Shown here in pieces: positions 53,596 through 64,000 of a stretch of DNA of 64,000 nt (positions are counted from its first letter, which is position 1; each line of letters starts with the position of its first letter). The notes below the pieces were generated by a model, which was not told the DNA's origin, did no database searches, and saw only the letters and a program-made list of their open reading frames with translations. Both the position numbers and the translations under genes were made by a program. The stretch is taken from assembly GCF_011074885.1 (NCBI RefSeq), contig NC_054686.1, positions 124,001 to 188,000 on the forward strand, read 5' to 3'. Source of the stretch: Brettanomyces bruxellensis. Its lineage: Eukaryota; Ascomycota; Pichiomycetes; Pichiales; Pichiaceae.

Positions 53596-55548
53596 TTAGA
53601 TGAGATGCGTGGGTGGATAATAGGGGATAAATGAAGGATGATGGAAGTAAATGAAATGAAGTAATGAAAATAATATATGAAGTAATGGATCAAGTAATTG
53701 AAGTAATTGATGTGATGGATGAAGTAATGAATGAGGATGGATGCAGTAATGGATGAAGTGATGGATAAAGTAGTGCCAGATGAAATGTGGGAAATGAATT
53801 AATGCTAAATAGTCCAATCGAAATATACTGTGTTCGGTATTTGCGAATTTTGAGTATTCGAAATTGCTCAACGATATATCTGTGGAGTGATTCAAGATGA
53901 ATCGATCAAGTAGTTCAAGCGATCCACTATCAATGAAGTATCTATCTATGAACTATCCAATTTTATTATCACTTGCAATACTTAATCCTCCGCAGACTAT
54001 CGCCCCACCTTAAAGATTCAAGTACACCAGAAAATTCACAAGAATAGAAATTTTATGCCCAGCTTGGCCCTCCGAGATCTGATAATCAACAAATCAACAA
54101 CTGCAGAAAATATTTCTACTTGTCTCCTTAATGCTAGCTGCCTAAGTCAGAGCTTATGTTGCAATCTACAACTCTAAAGAATAAACCCACGCTTCCTCTG
54201 CCCTGAGGAAAAATTTCCGTCTGTCTGAATTTCCTTTCCTCTTTGTTTACCCAAAGTGGATTGAGCCGAGGGAAGCTGGGATAATTCGGCAACATAAAAA
54301 GGACATTTTTATTACCCAAGCTTAACCGAAAACCAACCGGCAGCAATTTTTTCTTCGTCCTTGTCACAATCTCTTTTGAAAACCCGGACCAACCTGCTAA
54401 GCCTTCAACAATCCAAAACCGCTTCCTCGCCGCATGTTATTTCCGGAACCGGCCAATCAAGTTGTCCCTTGAGGTAAACTTTGGGCTTTTTGGGTATTTT
54501 TGGGCTTACATCCGTGCGTGTTGCATTAGCACGCAGCAAATAAATTATTTTGTGATAATGTTGCAAATAATCCCACGGTTGCCCTGGAAATAGAATAACA
54601 ATACCTGAATATATCCGTCTAGCGATTTCGGCAAATAAACCAGAGGCCGAGTTATTTGTATTGTTTACAGAATGCTATTATGGGAACTTGCTAAAAGATT
54701 CTTCTTATGCTAATTTGCGGATTAATAAATATATGCTAATCATCTTAATTATCGTAAAGCATGTCCTCAACTACACAATTATATCTTTTCTAATTAACAG
54801 ATTCTAACTTACTAACAAATTTTAACTTATAATTAGCATAGTTATCTTTTCTTAGTATAATTCTATCTCTTTCATTATCATAACTCTATGTCTTTCATTA
54901 TCATAATTCTATCTTCTTTTAATTACCTACTACCTCATAGCATAATGTTCTTTTCTTCATCTATCTTAATGCAGTTCATTTACACATCCAGTGAACTTCA
55001 TATTGTGCCATCTGTATACTGCCAATTGCCATACATATATATATATATATATATTTTTTTTTTTTGGCCCGCTATATTTGCCAAGCCCTTCCGCCTCGAA
55101 GCAGGGGAATAAAGATAGCCTGAAAATTTAATAACCAAGGATTACTTTACACTTCACAGAAAAAGGAGAATTTAATATCACCACAAAAACAGATTTAGTC
55201 AGGGGATGATTTAGGTGGTGGCGGTGGGAAAAGATAGACTTAGCAATGTAAAAGTAACAAAACAAGAGGCGATCAAATTTATACCTCTTATCACATCGAA
55301 ATCCGTCGGTTCTCTTAGTAAGTGTATGCTCCAATAAAAACGCCCAACCGCTCGCATGCTCAAATCATCACATCTCTACACCCGAAAATTGAACCTGCGA
55401 GATAAGTTTTTTTTTTTTTTTTTTCTCCACAGAGCAGGCACGACAATGTCAAAGTGAGGGTTTGATTATTGATGTTCGATGATAAACGTTATCACAATTC
55501 CCAAATAGCAGATTTTCCAGGCTTTCGCTCATCTCAACCAGCTGCGAA
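53596..55548. other. Long gene-poor gap upstream of BST1 and SAC3
   Basis: Nearly 2 kb between divergent BST1 and SAC3. It contains a degenerate tandem array (53641-53772), an (AT)10 run followed by T12 (55035-55065) and a T18 tract (55407-55424). Open frames at 54134-54367 and 55128-55334 show no family features. A TACTAAC at about 54810 has no matching splice partners. Confidence 0.45.
53641..53772. repeat. Degenerate tandem repeat of GGATGAAGTAAT-like units
   Basis: About ten imperfect copies of a 10-14-bp unit (GAAGTAATG, GGATGAAGTAAT) just upstream of the BST1 start. They look like an AT-rich microsatellite in the promoter or leader. Confidence 0.8.
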
Positions 55549-58500
55549 ATGAATTCCATCGGCAATCCGGCAGGTGGGAACTTTTCCGGGGTGAATTACT
55601 TTCAGAAAGGACGGCATGAAAATCGGAATGGTAGATCTGAAAAAAACCACAAAGGAAAACCGACAAAGGGGGCAATTAACGGACAGGAAAGAAACAACAC
55701 GACCAACTTTAACAGGAACAAAAGAAGAGGCAACAGGCAGAATGGTCGAGATAGATCGTTTGGGAATCGGGGTGTGAAGCATGATGATAATACTGATGGG
55801 ATTGTGCATTTTGAAAAAAGTACAAGCACCGGTGGACAAGGCAAGAAGAGCGAACATTCCGGGCAGAATGGGCATGCGATTTCCCGGAGGAGCAGGGTAG
55901 AGCCAGTATCCGGCAATCAGAGAAGCACAGAGCCATTTTCATCAAAGTTTGTTGGGGCAATGGTGGAAAATCCACAAGATTTGGGATTTAGAAAAGTGAG
56001 CAGAGGGAGTCTTGCAGTGCCAAAATACATGCTAAAGACACAGACCCTTTTCGAGAGTTCGCCCTTTGTGCAGAATGAGTGGGATCGCAAGAACCAGGAG
56101 ATGCTTGCTGCACGGGAATCGGAGTTTCAAGGAGATCCCCAGGTGTTGTTTCAAGAATTTCAGGGATATCGCAAAAAAGAGCGGGAGCAGATGGAAAAGC
56201 TGAACTTGGTGGACCAGGAGAACGCAAAAAAGTCGCTCGATGCGGCAATCTCGTTTAGGGGAAGCTGCCAGGACATGTGCCCGACTTTTGAGCGTGTGGA
56301 ACGAGAATTTAAGAATCAGGTGTCGAGATGGGAGAAAGAACCAAGTACTGGTCGAATTTCCAAGATGTTTGCCATCAAGACCTTCATGAGACCATCGGGC
56401 CAACCGCCGTCACTTCCGTCGGATGTCCGGCCGCCGAAAGTGCTCTCAAGAACTCTCAACTACATCATTGACAATCTTTTGGACAAACTGCCAGACTCAC
56501 AATCGTTCATTTGGGATAGAACCCGGTCCATCCGGCAGGATTTCACGTTCCAGAACAACTACTCGGGCATAGAGTCGATCGACTGTCACGAAAGAATCTG
56601 CAGAATCCACATTTTATCGCTTCATGTGATGGCTGCTGCACACGATCCCGATTATCAGCAACAACAGGAAATCGAGCAGTTTAACAACTCGCTGCAGACT
56701 CTAACGCACATGTACGATGATGTGAGGTCACGTGGTGGCATATGCCCCAACGAGGCCGAGTTCAGGGCATATGAACTCATCTCCAAAATAGATGATACAG
56801 AACTCGATCGCAATCTTCAACGCTTGCCGGACACAATCATCTCTGCACCAGTTTTACAGCGTGCAATATTTCTCAGAGGCCTAATTCTGCGTGGTGTCGG
56901 CAGGTTGGATCTCTATAGTGCGTTTTTTCCGCGCAATTTTCGACGGACATACTCCATTTCTACTTGCATGTCTTGCGGAGATCCATTTCAACATGATTCG
57001 GTACAATGCACTGAGCATGCTGGCGAGATCTTTGCATTCCAAGGCCAAAAATATGCCCGATGCAAAGGCTTTGAGTGCAGATCTTGGCTTTGACACAGTT
57101 GGCGAATTTTTGCAATCTTGTAAACTTTACGCACTTCCAATCCTAACGGGACCTTCCCAGGAGCCCCAGGTTGAGGTGACTGCTCTAAAAGTGGCCTTCA
57201 AGCGGCATCAGGCACAACCATACACCAAACGTATCGACACCATCCCGCATCCTGCAACTTATAAGGATATTGTGAATGGTGGCATGCCTAACTATGCATT
57301 AAATCTCCGTGCTGCCCACTCATTGGAGGAGGTAGCCAGGTGGAGCTTTCACGAGGGAAAGAGGGCAACACGTGTTGTCAATGAAATACTCGAGGGAAAC
57401 TTCCAGTTGCTGGCTGCAAAGATGACCGAGATGCAGTCGGGGGAAAGCGCACCCGTGCACCAGAATCACACCTCCTTGCACCAGCTGCCATCTCTTCTTC
57501 CGCAGTCTGCACCTGCATCCAGCACAACTTCGAGTGTCGCGAATGGAGCAGAATCCAAGCCTTTGTTTGGTGCTACAAAAACACAACCACAAGAATTTAC
57601 ATTTGGCTCGCCAAAGGCACAGACTCCGCTTAATAAGAAAATACCAAAATTCAGATTTTCTGCAAGTGGTCTTTCGGATACTGGCAGTGAAGCTCCGCAT
57701 ACAATATTTGCTGCAAATAATAATGCGAAGCCAGCATTTACGTTTGGGCAGAATTTGAACAAGAATGAAAATACTTTGACAGGAAGCAATGCCCAAAATG
57801 CGGAAGATAAGTCTACTGTTAGCAACTCCTTAACCAAGCCTGCTGAAATTGAGCAGAAAGTCAACGTTAAGCACAAGCTTGTGGAAAACAAGCTTTTTGA
57901 TGTATCCTGCAGGTCACTAGTTGATACCATGATTCACAAAATAGTTTCAGAAACTACTCATGAATTTACGGAAGAAGCATTCAAAGTGGTAAACGAGGCT
58001 GCTAAAGCAAAAGAGGTGAGGCGGGATACACTTGTTGAAGAGCTTAGTTCGGAACTTTATGAAGCATTTGTCCGGGAGCAGATTTATCTCGCAGTCTTGA
58101 AGAATAGTGCCGACACATTTAGAGCCAAAATGGTCAAAAGCTTCAGTATTAAATGCATAATGAAGGCCGCAGAACATGCTTCAAGCAAATACAAGCAACG
58201 GAGAAAGAAGATAGACGAGATCAGGCAGTTCAAGCAGCGTTTAGTGGCAGATGTTCCTCATTTCATTACCAAAAAACCGGTGCTGAAAGCCACACGGAGT
58301 CCATATTTGCCTAAGGACAACTCTGGCAGTATTGACATTGAAAGTCTACTTACAAAGTGCTGCAAGGAGGATGGAAAGCTCAAGATGCTATTTATTTGGA
58401 GGGATTGCGAGGACACAGCTTCGAAATGGCTTATTGGGAAAACAGGCCTCAAAAAATCATCGGATGGAGAAAACATATTTAAAGGATTTAAATCTGCAAG

Positions 58501-59338
58501 TGGAACATCTTTACAGATGGAGTCGTTGTCGGACTCCTTTACCCCAAAGAGAGACTTCAAGGATATAGACTTTGTGATCATTCAGATTGGAACCATTGAC
58601 CAGGACAGGAACAATAACTGTAAGCTTAGCGACAAACTTTTGGTGGATTCAAAAGTTTTGGCCAAGGTCATGAGCTATTTGTCAAAATTCAACAAGCAGC
58701 ATTTCACATCCATTCTTCTTACCTTTTTTTCGTTTCAAAGTAATGAGAATATGGACGATCGTGTTGCCGCATACTTAAAACTCGACAGCTACAATGGCAA
58801 ATCGGCAAATGTCAACGTCAAGCTTGTCAACTTATCACAGATATACAAATTTCAGTATCGCCAGATGAAGGAAAACTTAGAGACTGGACTTGTGGATATG
58901 ATGAAGCAGGAACACAAACAAAAAGCAAAGCGTGAATCTGCCAGTGCGATGCAGAGTACAGCATCAATGAATACTACCACAGAATCGAATGTTGGAACCT
59001 CATTGGTTAATCTTGTACGTCCTACCACACATACACATAAATTTGATGAGAGAAAAGTGGCATACGTGAAGTCACAGTTGTCACAGACAGGGAAAAAGAT
59101 GTTCAAGGTTAGATTTAAAAGAAGAAAGCTACAAAATGAAGCATATCAAAGCACCGACTACGATCTTACAGGTGATCAATCCAATTCCAGCAGCTCCATA
59201 TCCTTGCTTTCCAACACATCTGTTCCAATTTCAACGGGCCACTTTAAGTTGCAGACAGATAAAGAAGCCGCAAGCGAAAAGACGAGAAGTATAATCGAAG
59301 AGTTGAACAAGCTGAGCGATGAGGTTCTCAAAGATTAA
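55549..59338 (+). CDS. SAC3: Sac3, mRNA export factor of the TREX-2 complex, with one apparent frameshift
   Basis: Sac3 scaffolds TREX-2 (Thp1, Sus1, Cdc31, Sem1) at nuclear pores, coupling transcription to mRNA export. The N-terminus is Gly/Asn/Arg-rich. The SAC3/GANP domain follows: SCQDMCPTFERVEREFKNQV, IKTFMRPSG, PPKVLSRTLNYIIDNLLD, then LRGLILRGVG. The frame breaks near 56920. The first part ends at 57093, and the second (from about 56915) continues with RAIFDGHTPFLLACLAEIHF and NMIRYNALSMLAR, then the CID region with basic helices and a long C-terminal part. Removing one T from the T6 run at about 56923-56928 joins YSAFF to RAIFDG, giving about 1262 codons (S. cerevisiae Sac3 1301). Since SAC3 is important for growth, a sequence error is the likelier cause. 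Confidence 0.88.
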
Positions 59339-59441
59339 TGATAGACGTTCTTAGGATGTTATCTTTTCTAAATCATGTTTTAATATATTACACCACATAT
59401 TTTGGTATACATAAGAAAACTGTAAATCGATTATTATGACG

Positions 59442-62177
59442 TTAAAGCTGGGAGAAGCATTCAACCTGTGCCCGATTCTCCCGTATACTTGATTTCACAC
59501 TCTGCTCAATGACCTTTGTATCGCCTCCTCTTTTATCCATGAATCTTTTACACACGCTTTCCAATTTCGCAACGTGTGTGTCATCCTTCATACTGGAACG
59601 CTTTATGATACCAAATATTCTGCAAAGAAAAGTGAGATCAACGCATATCTGGTTGAGGCCACCACTGTTGAACTGTCGGATTTCCTTCAAGTAGTCAATT
59701 AACTTTTTGATGATGTAGTCATCGAGATCCAACTCGATCCGGATGACATACCTGTTGTTGGATTTCAGACCCAAGAGTTTCGATTTTATCGTGTTGACAA
59801 AATTAATGGCTTTCAAAATAAAATCGGACACAGCAATGGCATCTTTTCTTGATGCTTGAGAATCCATCTGCGCCCAATTTGTCGAACGTACTCCCTTGCA
59901 CACAATTGTCTTGAGTGTGCTTCTATACCCCTTCAAATACTCACCGTATATTATCTTCTCATAATTGTCAAACGATGCATACACCTTGAGCTTTGGTGCT
60001 GATAGGGAAGTTCCAAACTGGTCGTTAAATATTTGAACCACTTTTGGAAGAACTATCTGCTTCAAAGCAGATATATTGCTGAGTGTAGTGATGAACCGAA
60101 AATCTTTAAGTTTCGAATCGTCTTTAGTCTTGGTTGTCACTGCCTTCAACTGATCGTCCATGAGAATATCAAAGGATCTTAAAAATTCCATCTGTATTCT
60201 TTTTGAGACAACTGGATCATTCATAACATCCAATTTCCTGAGTCTTGAGAGAGCGACACTATAATAAGCCAACAAAAATTCAGGCAATTTTGTGCAGCCC
60301 TCATATGTGTCAGACATCGTCCAATCCTGGACATACAAAAGACGCTTTATGTCAAAGTTCATCGTGCAAAGAATACCCATTATGATGTTATAGTTGATTG
60401 TCTTCAAAGTTTTGTCAATAACCTTTCCGATCGAGTCAGAATTCAACAGCTCTATGTTGTTCCTGAGATTCTGAAACGTATCAAATATCTTTTCCTGGAG
60501 TTGATGCAAAAAAAGCAAAGCTGATAATGCATTTGAGCGAGGTGGAATAAAACCATATGATGACTGAAGACCGCGATCTTTTGGCTTGTCCATACTACCA
60601 GCATCATCAAATTTAGAGCTTTTTAAAGCCTCCAACATCTGTTGGCCTGAGGATCCAAATAGGAACAGTAAACGTGAGCACACTTTCTGGATTAAAAGCT
60701 CAAAGAACTTTCTCATTTTGCTCTTTTCGTAGTCTCGGAACTGAAGGAAACTATCGTCTTGCTGAGAATCGAACCTCTGCGCAAAATCGTTCATGAAAAA
60801 GTACACAATGTTAGCAAACTTGAGTATCTTGTTGACTACAATGTGATCTGTTATTTCATCAACGTATGTTGACAGGAAACCCCAGAGTTCAAGCACCATA
60901 GGAAGATCATATGACTCAATATCACTTTCCAAATCCACTTCAGGGACAGAAGATGCAGTCAGCATAGCATAGACGTCTTTTAGCGCCACAGTTGAAAGAT
61001 CGTCTTTTCTATTTTCTCCGTTGTCTCCACCATTTTGCATCTTATTCTCATCATATGCCTCAGATACACTTTCGCGGAATTTCAACAGCCTCGTGAGCTG
61101 AACTTTACTGAGACCCTCATCCATATCTTTTGAGATGTAGTCAAATTGTATATTGATGAACTCAATTATAGGATTTTCGTCGGTCCCAAGCTCGAGAATC
61201 TTCGATATTAGCGTTACAAAATCATCTGACTCGCTCGATTGAGTACTTGTACTGAAGCCAAGATCAATTGCCTCTATATGAATTCGTCCAAGTCGTTCCC
61301 ACAAAACGGCTTTATAATCATCAATGATTGTTTTGATGGTGGACCAAATCTTTTCGGAAAACTGGTCGTTGGGACTCCTTGCCTCATACAATTTCTTCCC
61401 CTTCTTGTAGTCACTAATTAACGAGTGGAAGTTTTTTTCCTGAATTGACCGCCGAAGCTTGGAAGGAAGATCAATTAGGTCTTTCAGCTCAGCAATGGTG
61501 TTTAGCGCCTGATCCAATTCGTGCTTTTTTGACATCTGGAGAACAAGTGGATTCAACAATTGATTGGAAGAGCTGCTAGAAGCAGAAAGACTGCTCTTCA
61601 AAGCACTAACTTCTTTATTAAGACTGTTATCCGAAAACTCACTAAACACTTTGTCCATGGAGTTTTTCGTGTAGAGGGTTTTCATGAAATTATCAGCTAT
61701 GAGCTGCTGTAATAGAGGCTTTTTGGATTCTAAGTCATCATCCAAATGTTTGATACTCCTCAAAAGCTCATCTGCGGATTTATCACCATGCAATTGTCCT
61801 AAGAAAAGCGTCGAATCAAAAGCCTTCGAACCAATCATAAATTTCATGCTTTTTGGATCTCTCGTGTCGTTGATGATATCTTTATCAATCAATTCATCTA
61901 ACACTGACGTATTAAACCCCAATGGATCTCTCGTACCCCTTATTCTGTCTTCACTTCCATGCTTTCCGTTTTGTGTGGTCTGTGTAGAGTCATCCGAAAG
62001 AAAGCTATATATGACATCTTTTGGGATGGAATTTGGGTCTTTGAAGGTGTCAATCTTAACCTTTTGAGGAACAATGTCGTCTTTATATGTTTGCGGATTT
62101 AAAGTTCTCAGCCCATAGACATTTAAAAGAGTATTCGGGTCCACAAGTTCCGACAGTCTTTTGTCATTATGTGGCAT
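59442..62177 (-). CDS. SEC5: Exocyst subunit Sec5
   Basis: The 911-residue protein is proposed as Sec5, a subunit of the exocyst complex that tethers secretory vesicles at the bud tip. N-terminal LLNVYGLRTLNPQTYKDD and a later DPLGFNTSVL recall the fungal Sec5 start. FDSTLFLGQLHGDKSADELL, then LLQQLIADNFMKTLYTKNSM, match the Sec5/CATCHR helical opening (LFL..H......L......L.......L...NF..F...K). The remainder is helical with no membrane segment, as expected. S. cerevisiae Sec5 has 971 residues. Another CATCHR subunit is a less likely alternative. The frame is intact, and it faces SAC3 tail to tail across about 100 bp. Confidence 0.8.
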   Translation of the reverse strand: MPHNDKRLSELVDPNTLLNVYGLRTLNPQTYKDDIVPQKVKIDTFKDPNSIPKDVIYSFLSDDSTQTTQNGKHGSEDRIRGTRDPLGFNTSVLDELIDKDIINDTRDPKSMKFMIGSKAFDSTLFLGQLHGDKSADELLRSIKHLDDDLESKKPLLQQLIADNFMKTLYTKNSMDKVFSEFSDNSLNKEVSALKSSLSASSSSSNQLLNPLVLQMSKKHELDQALNTIAELKDLIDLPSKLRRSIQEKNFHSLISDYKKGKKLYEARSPNDQFSEKIWSTIKTIIDDYKAVLWERLGRIHIEAIDLGFSTSTQSSESDDFVTLISKILELGTDENPIIEFINIQFDYISKDMDEGLSKVQLTRLLKFRESVSEAYDENKMQNGGDNGENRKDDLSTVALKDVYAMLTASSVPEVDLESDIESYDLPMVLELWGFLSTYVDEITDHIVVNKILKFANIVYFFMNDFAQRFDSQQDDSFLQFRDYEKSKMRKFFELLIQKVCSRLLFLFGSSGQQMLEALKSSKFDDAGSMDKPKDRGLQSSYGFIPPRSNALSALLFLHQLQEKIFDTFQNLRNNIELLNSDSIGKVIDKTLKTINYNIIMGILCTMNFDIKRLLYVQDWTMSDTYEGCTKLPEFLLAYYSVALSRLRKLDVMNDPVVSKRIQMEFLRSFDILMDDQLKAVTTKTKDDSKLKDFRFITTLSNISALKQIVLPKVVQIFNDQFGTSLSAPKLKVYASFDNYEKIIYGEYLKGYRSTLKTIVCKGVRSTNWAQMDSQASRKDAIAVSDFILKAINFVNTIKSKLLGLKSNNRYVIRIELDLDDYIIKKLIDYLKEIRQFNSGGLNQICVDLTFLCRIFGIIKRSSMKDDTHVAKLESVCKRFMDKRGGDTKVIEQSVKSSIRENRAQVECFSQL

Positions 62178-63078
62178 ATCTGTGATTATACTACGAGAAA
62201 AACGGCGAAAATGTGCGTTTGAGGCTTGAAGAGAGTTATTGTGTACATTTCCTGATCTTAACCAATAGCCCGATTCTGTTTATTATACATGTTGAAAATT
62301 AAAAAAAAGATCAATGCAACAAACCGCGATTTTAGAAACGGCATATTTTGGATTACAGCAGAGCCTTTAAGCCACTTTGACTACAGCATTAGCTGACTAG
62401 AGCATCAGGTGGCAAGCAAGGTTGAATAAATTTCATTGGCGTACTTCTTGGTATCAGGTTGCCGTACAATTCACCATTAAATAACAGTTTATGGGCGGAA
62501 AATACACAAATATGCAGTGCATTCAATCGTCGGGTCGATCGACTGATAATACTAGTACTGGACACGGTGTGACTTGGTTCCTAAGAGTAAATGGGAGAAT
62601 TAGCATCTACAATAAGCGGCTTTTAAAACCCCAAAATATGTAAATCAAAGCACAGGACTACTTACGGAAGTTTCTGCATGATTCCATGAGCAAGTGGCGA
62701 TAGTAATTTGGTGAAATGTATTGTCTGTCAATATTAGCTTAACTGTCACGTGGGTAATTACTCAAAAAAAGAGCGATGAAAAACGATGAAAATTGGCGAA
62801 AGTGCGAAAAAAAAAAAAAAAAAAAGAAGCAGGATACAGGGTATTACCGATTAGTGCGTGCGTCACAGATGAGCAAAGAACGTCCATTGTCAATCAGATT
62901 AGATTGCTGATGGAAATAGCGAAAATGCATGCAATATAAAAGCAAAGCAAAGTCCACACCGATAAGTACAGACAGATACAGACACTTTGGATACTAGTGA
63001 CTCAACAAAAAGAGCAAAAAAAAGGACTACTGTTCAAGGTGAGCTGAAAAATAATACAATACATACACTGTATCAACA
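62178..63078. promoter_or_regulatory. Divergent SEC5/PHO86 region with a Pho4-type E-box
   Basis: About 900 bp. CACGTGGG at 62747-62754 is the high-affinity form of the Pho4 site, about 325 bp upstream of PHO86. An A19 tract lies at 62807-62825. No gene was seen. Phosphate-starvation control of PHO86 is inferred from this site and from the known S. cerevisiae regulon. Confidence 0.6.
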
Positions 63079-63972
63079 ATGCCAACTAGAGGACAAATAG
63101 ACGCCCGGCTCAGGGAGCCATTGCCAGTGGAAGAAGTGCCGAAACTCGATATTAAATTTATCGATCCAAGCTATTCGGAAGCGGTGGTCAACTTGCAAAT
63201 GGATTATCTACTAAGCAGAAAGGCTCTTCTAAATAAACGACTCTTTTCGTCTCCCCTCACATTAACCTTGCTAATTGCATGGCTTGGTGTTGTATACCGG
63301 TTGAGGCTCCAGGATTATTTCTCCAGCTTCAACTTCAAAGATGGATTTCTTCAAGGCATGGAAATCTTGGCAAAGAGTCCACAATTCAGGTCTGATATAG
63401 TCGAATCGCTTGCTATGATTGGTCTTTTCGTTGGTATTGAGTGGGCTATTCTCAACAGAAGTACCAGATACTGGAAGGAGCAGAGTCAGGCTGTGCCGGA
63501 CCACCAGCAGGAGTATTTTGGAATTGACATGGGAGAGTATGCCAGCCTCACAGACAAAAGTAAGCTGTCGAAGGAGGAAAAAAAGCAGGTGGAGCAGATG
63601 AAGCAGAATTCGGTCAATGTTGTGTACAGGCAGACACCAATCGGGTTTATAGTGAAGAAACAGCAGGAGGACAAGACGGAGGACACCCTTACATACAAGA
63701 TTACGGCACTTGGAATAAGAAGAGTGTACATATCTGCCGGAGTGTTGGAAGATCTTCTTACTTACGTCATCAGAGACTTGCACAAGGTGGAGGGCTACAA
63801 GAATGTGAGGTGCTTGTTTGATATTTACAGTTTTGAGAACTACGAGAGGGAAATAGCTGAGGGTCTTGGATTCAAGCTGGAGGAGAAAGAGCGTTTTAAT
63901 AAAGATTTGCTTCTCGCTCGTGTATTTGGTGTAGAGAAGCAGACCTTTGTGTACGAGGTCACCGAGAATTGA
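63079..63972 (+). CDS. PHO86: Pho86-like ER membrane protein
   Basis: The 297-residue protein resembles Pho86, the ER protein needed for packaging the phosphate transporter Pho84 into COPII vesicles. It has two membrane segments (about residues 57-75, PLTLTLLIAWLGVVYRL, and 108-126, VESLAMIGLFVGIEWAIL) separated by a short loop. A soluble C-terminal domain of about 165 residues has a GNAT-like pattern (ITALGIRRVYISAG, then FDIYSFENYEREIAEGLGF). This layout and size match S. cerevisiae Pho86 (311). The match is by architecture and recall of the family, not close identity. A Pho4-type CACGTGGG upstream supports the call. The ATG at 63079 is the first. The frame is intact to the TGA. Confidence 0.7.
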   Translation: MPTRGQIDARLREPLPVEEVPKLDIKFIDPSYSEAVVNLQMDYLLSRKALLNKRLFSSPLTLTLLIAWLGVVYRLRLQDYFSSFNFKDGFLQGMEILAKSPQFRSDIVESLAMIGLFVGIEWAILNRSTRYWKEQSQAVPDHQQEYFGIDMGEYASLTDKSKLSKEEKKQVEQMKQNSVNVVYRQTPIGFIVKKQQEDKTEDTLTYKITALGIRRVYISAGVLEDLLTYVIRDLHKVEGYKNVRCLFDIYSFENYEREIAEGLGFKLEEKERFNKDLLLARVFGVEKQTFVYEVTEN

Positions 63973-64000
63973 TGAAGAGTGGCATTTCTATAATATAGAC

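Noticed and set aside
54805..54840. TACTAAC followed by a 3' AG, suggesting another intron
   Set aside because: No credible 5' splice site or open exons on either side.

Overview
This is a nuclear chromosome segment of a budding yeast (Saccharomycotina). The genes are compact and mostly intronless, and they encode fungal-specific proteins: the ARG5,6 polyprotein, a STE2 pheromone receptor, LYS5, PHO86 and MRS3/4. Two short introns show canonical yeast splice signals, and two Ty1/copia retrotransposons sit next to tRNA genes. CTG reads sensibly as leucine at a conserved ARG5,6 position, so the standard code is likely. A Pichiaceae-type yeast (Brettanomyces/Dekkera, Ogataea or Pichia) is my guess, but I cannot fix the species.

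Layout. 0-12 kb: MLH1 (-), LYS5 (+, one apparent frameshift), a spliced TMEM14-family gene (-), a LIF1/XRCC4-like gene (+), RGD1 (+) and a divergent cullin (+). 12.5-27.6 kb: two tRNA-Gly(GCC) genes in inverted orientation bracket two full-length Ty1/copia elements, A (12780-19520) and B (20244-27171). Each element has its own LTR pair and a perfect 5-bp target duplication. 27.8-35.6 kb: TAD1 (+), a small ankyrin gene (-), ARG5,6 (+), the mitochondrial IF3 gene AIM23 (+) and a MOH1/Yippee gene (-). 35.6-43 kb: a 2-kb gene-poor gap, an MRS3/4 iron carrier (+), a candidate new spliced micro-gene (-) and a membrane-anchored PNGase A-like gene (+). 43-48.2 kb: STE2 (-), PMS1 (-), REV7 (+). 49.5-64 kb: BST1 (-, very repeat-rich), SAC3 (+, one apparent frameshift), SEC5 (-), PHO86 (+).

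How genes relate. Genome-maintenance genes are over-represented: MLH1, PMS1, REV7, a LIF1 candidate and an RTT101-like cullin. The promoters of MLH1, PMS1/REV7 and the LIF1 candidate carry MCB-type ACGCG sites, suggesting shared G1/S (MBF) control. STE2 has pheromone-response elements upstream, and PHO86 has a high-affinity Pho4-type E-box. Both retroelements lie upstream of Pol III genes, as many yeast Ty elements do.

Quality. All undetermined bases in the window fall inside the two retroelements. Almost every reading-frame break I traced, in the elements and in LYS5 and SAC3, is a single extra base, mostly in a short homopolymer. That pattern suggests sequencing or consensus error more than biological decay. 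I did not find a clearly new multi-gene system. The strongest novelty candidates are the spliced 59-codon micro-gene, the ATG-only first exon, the unusual retroelement protease motif, and element A with near-identical LTRs but a shortened, broken gag.
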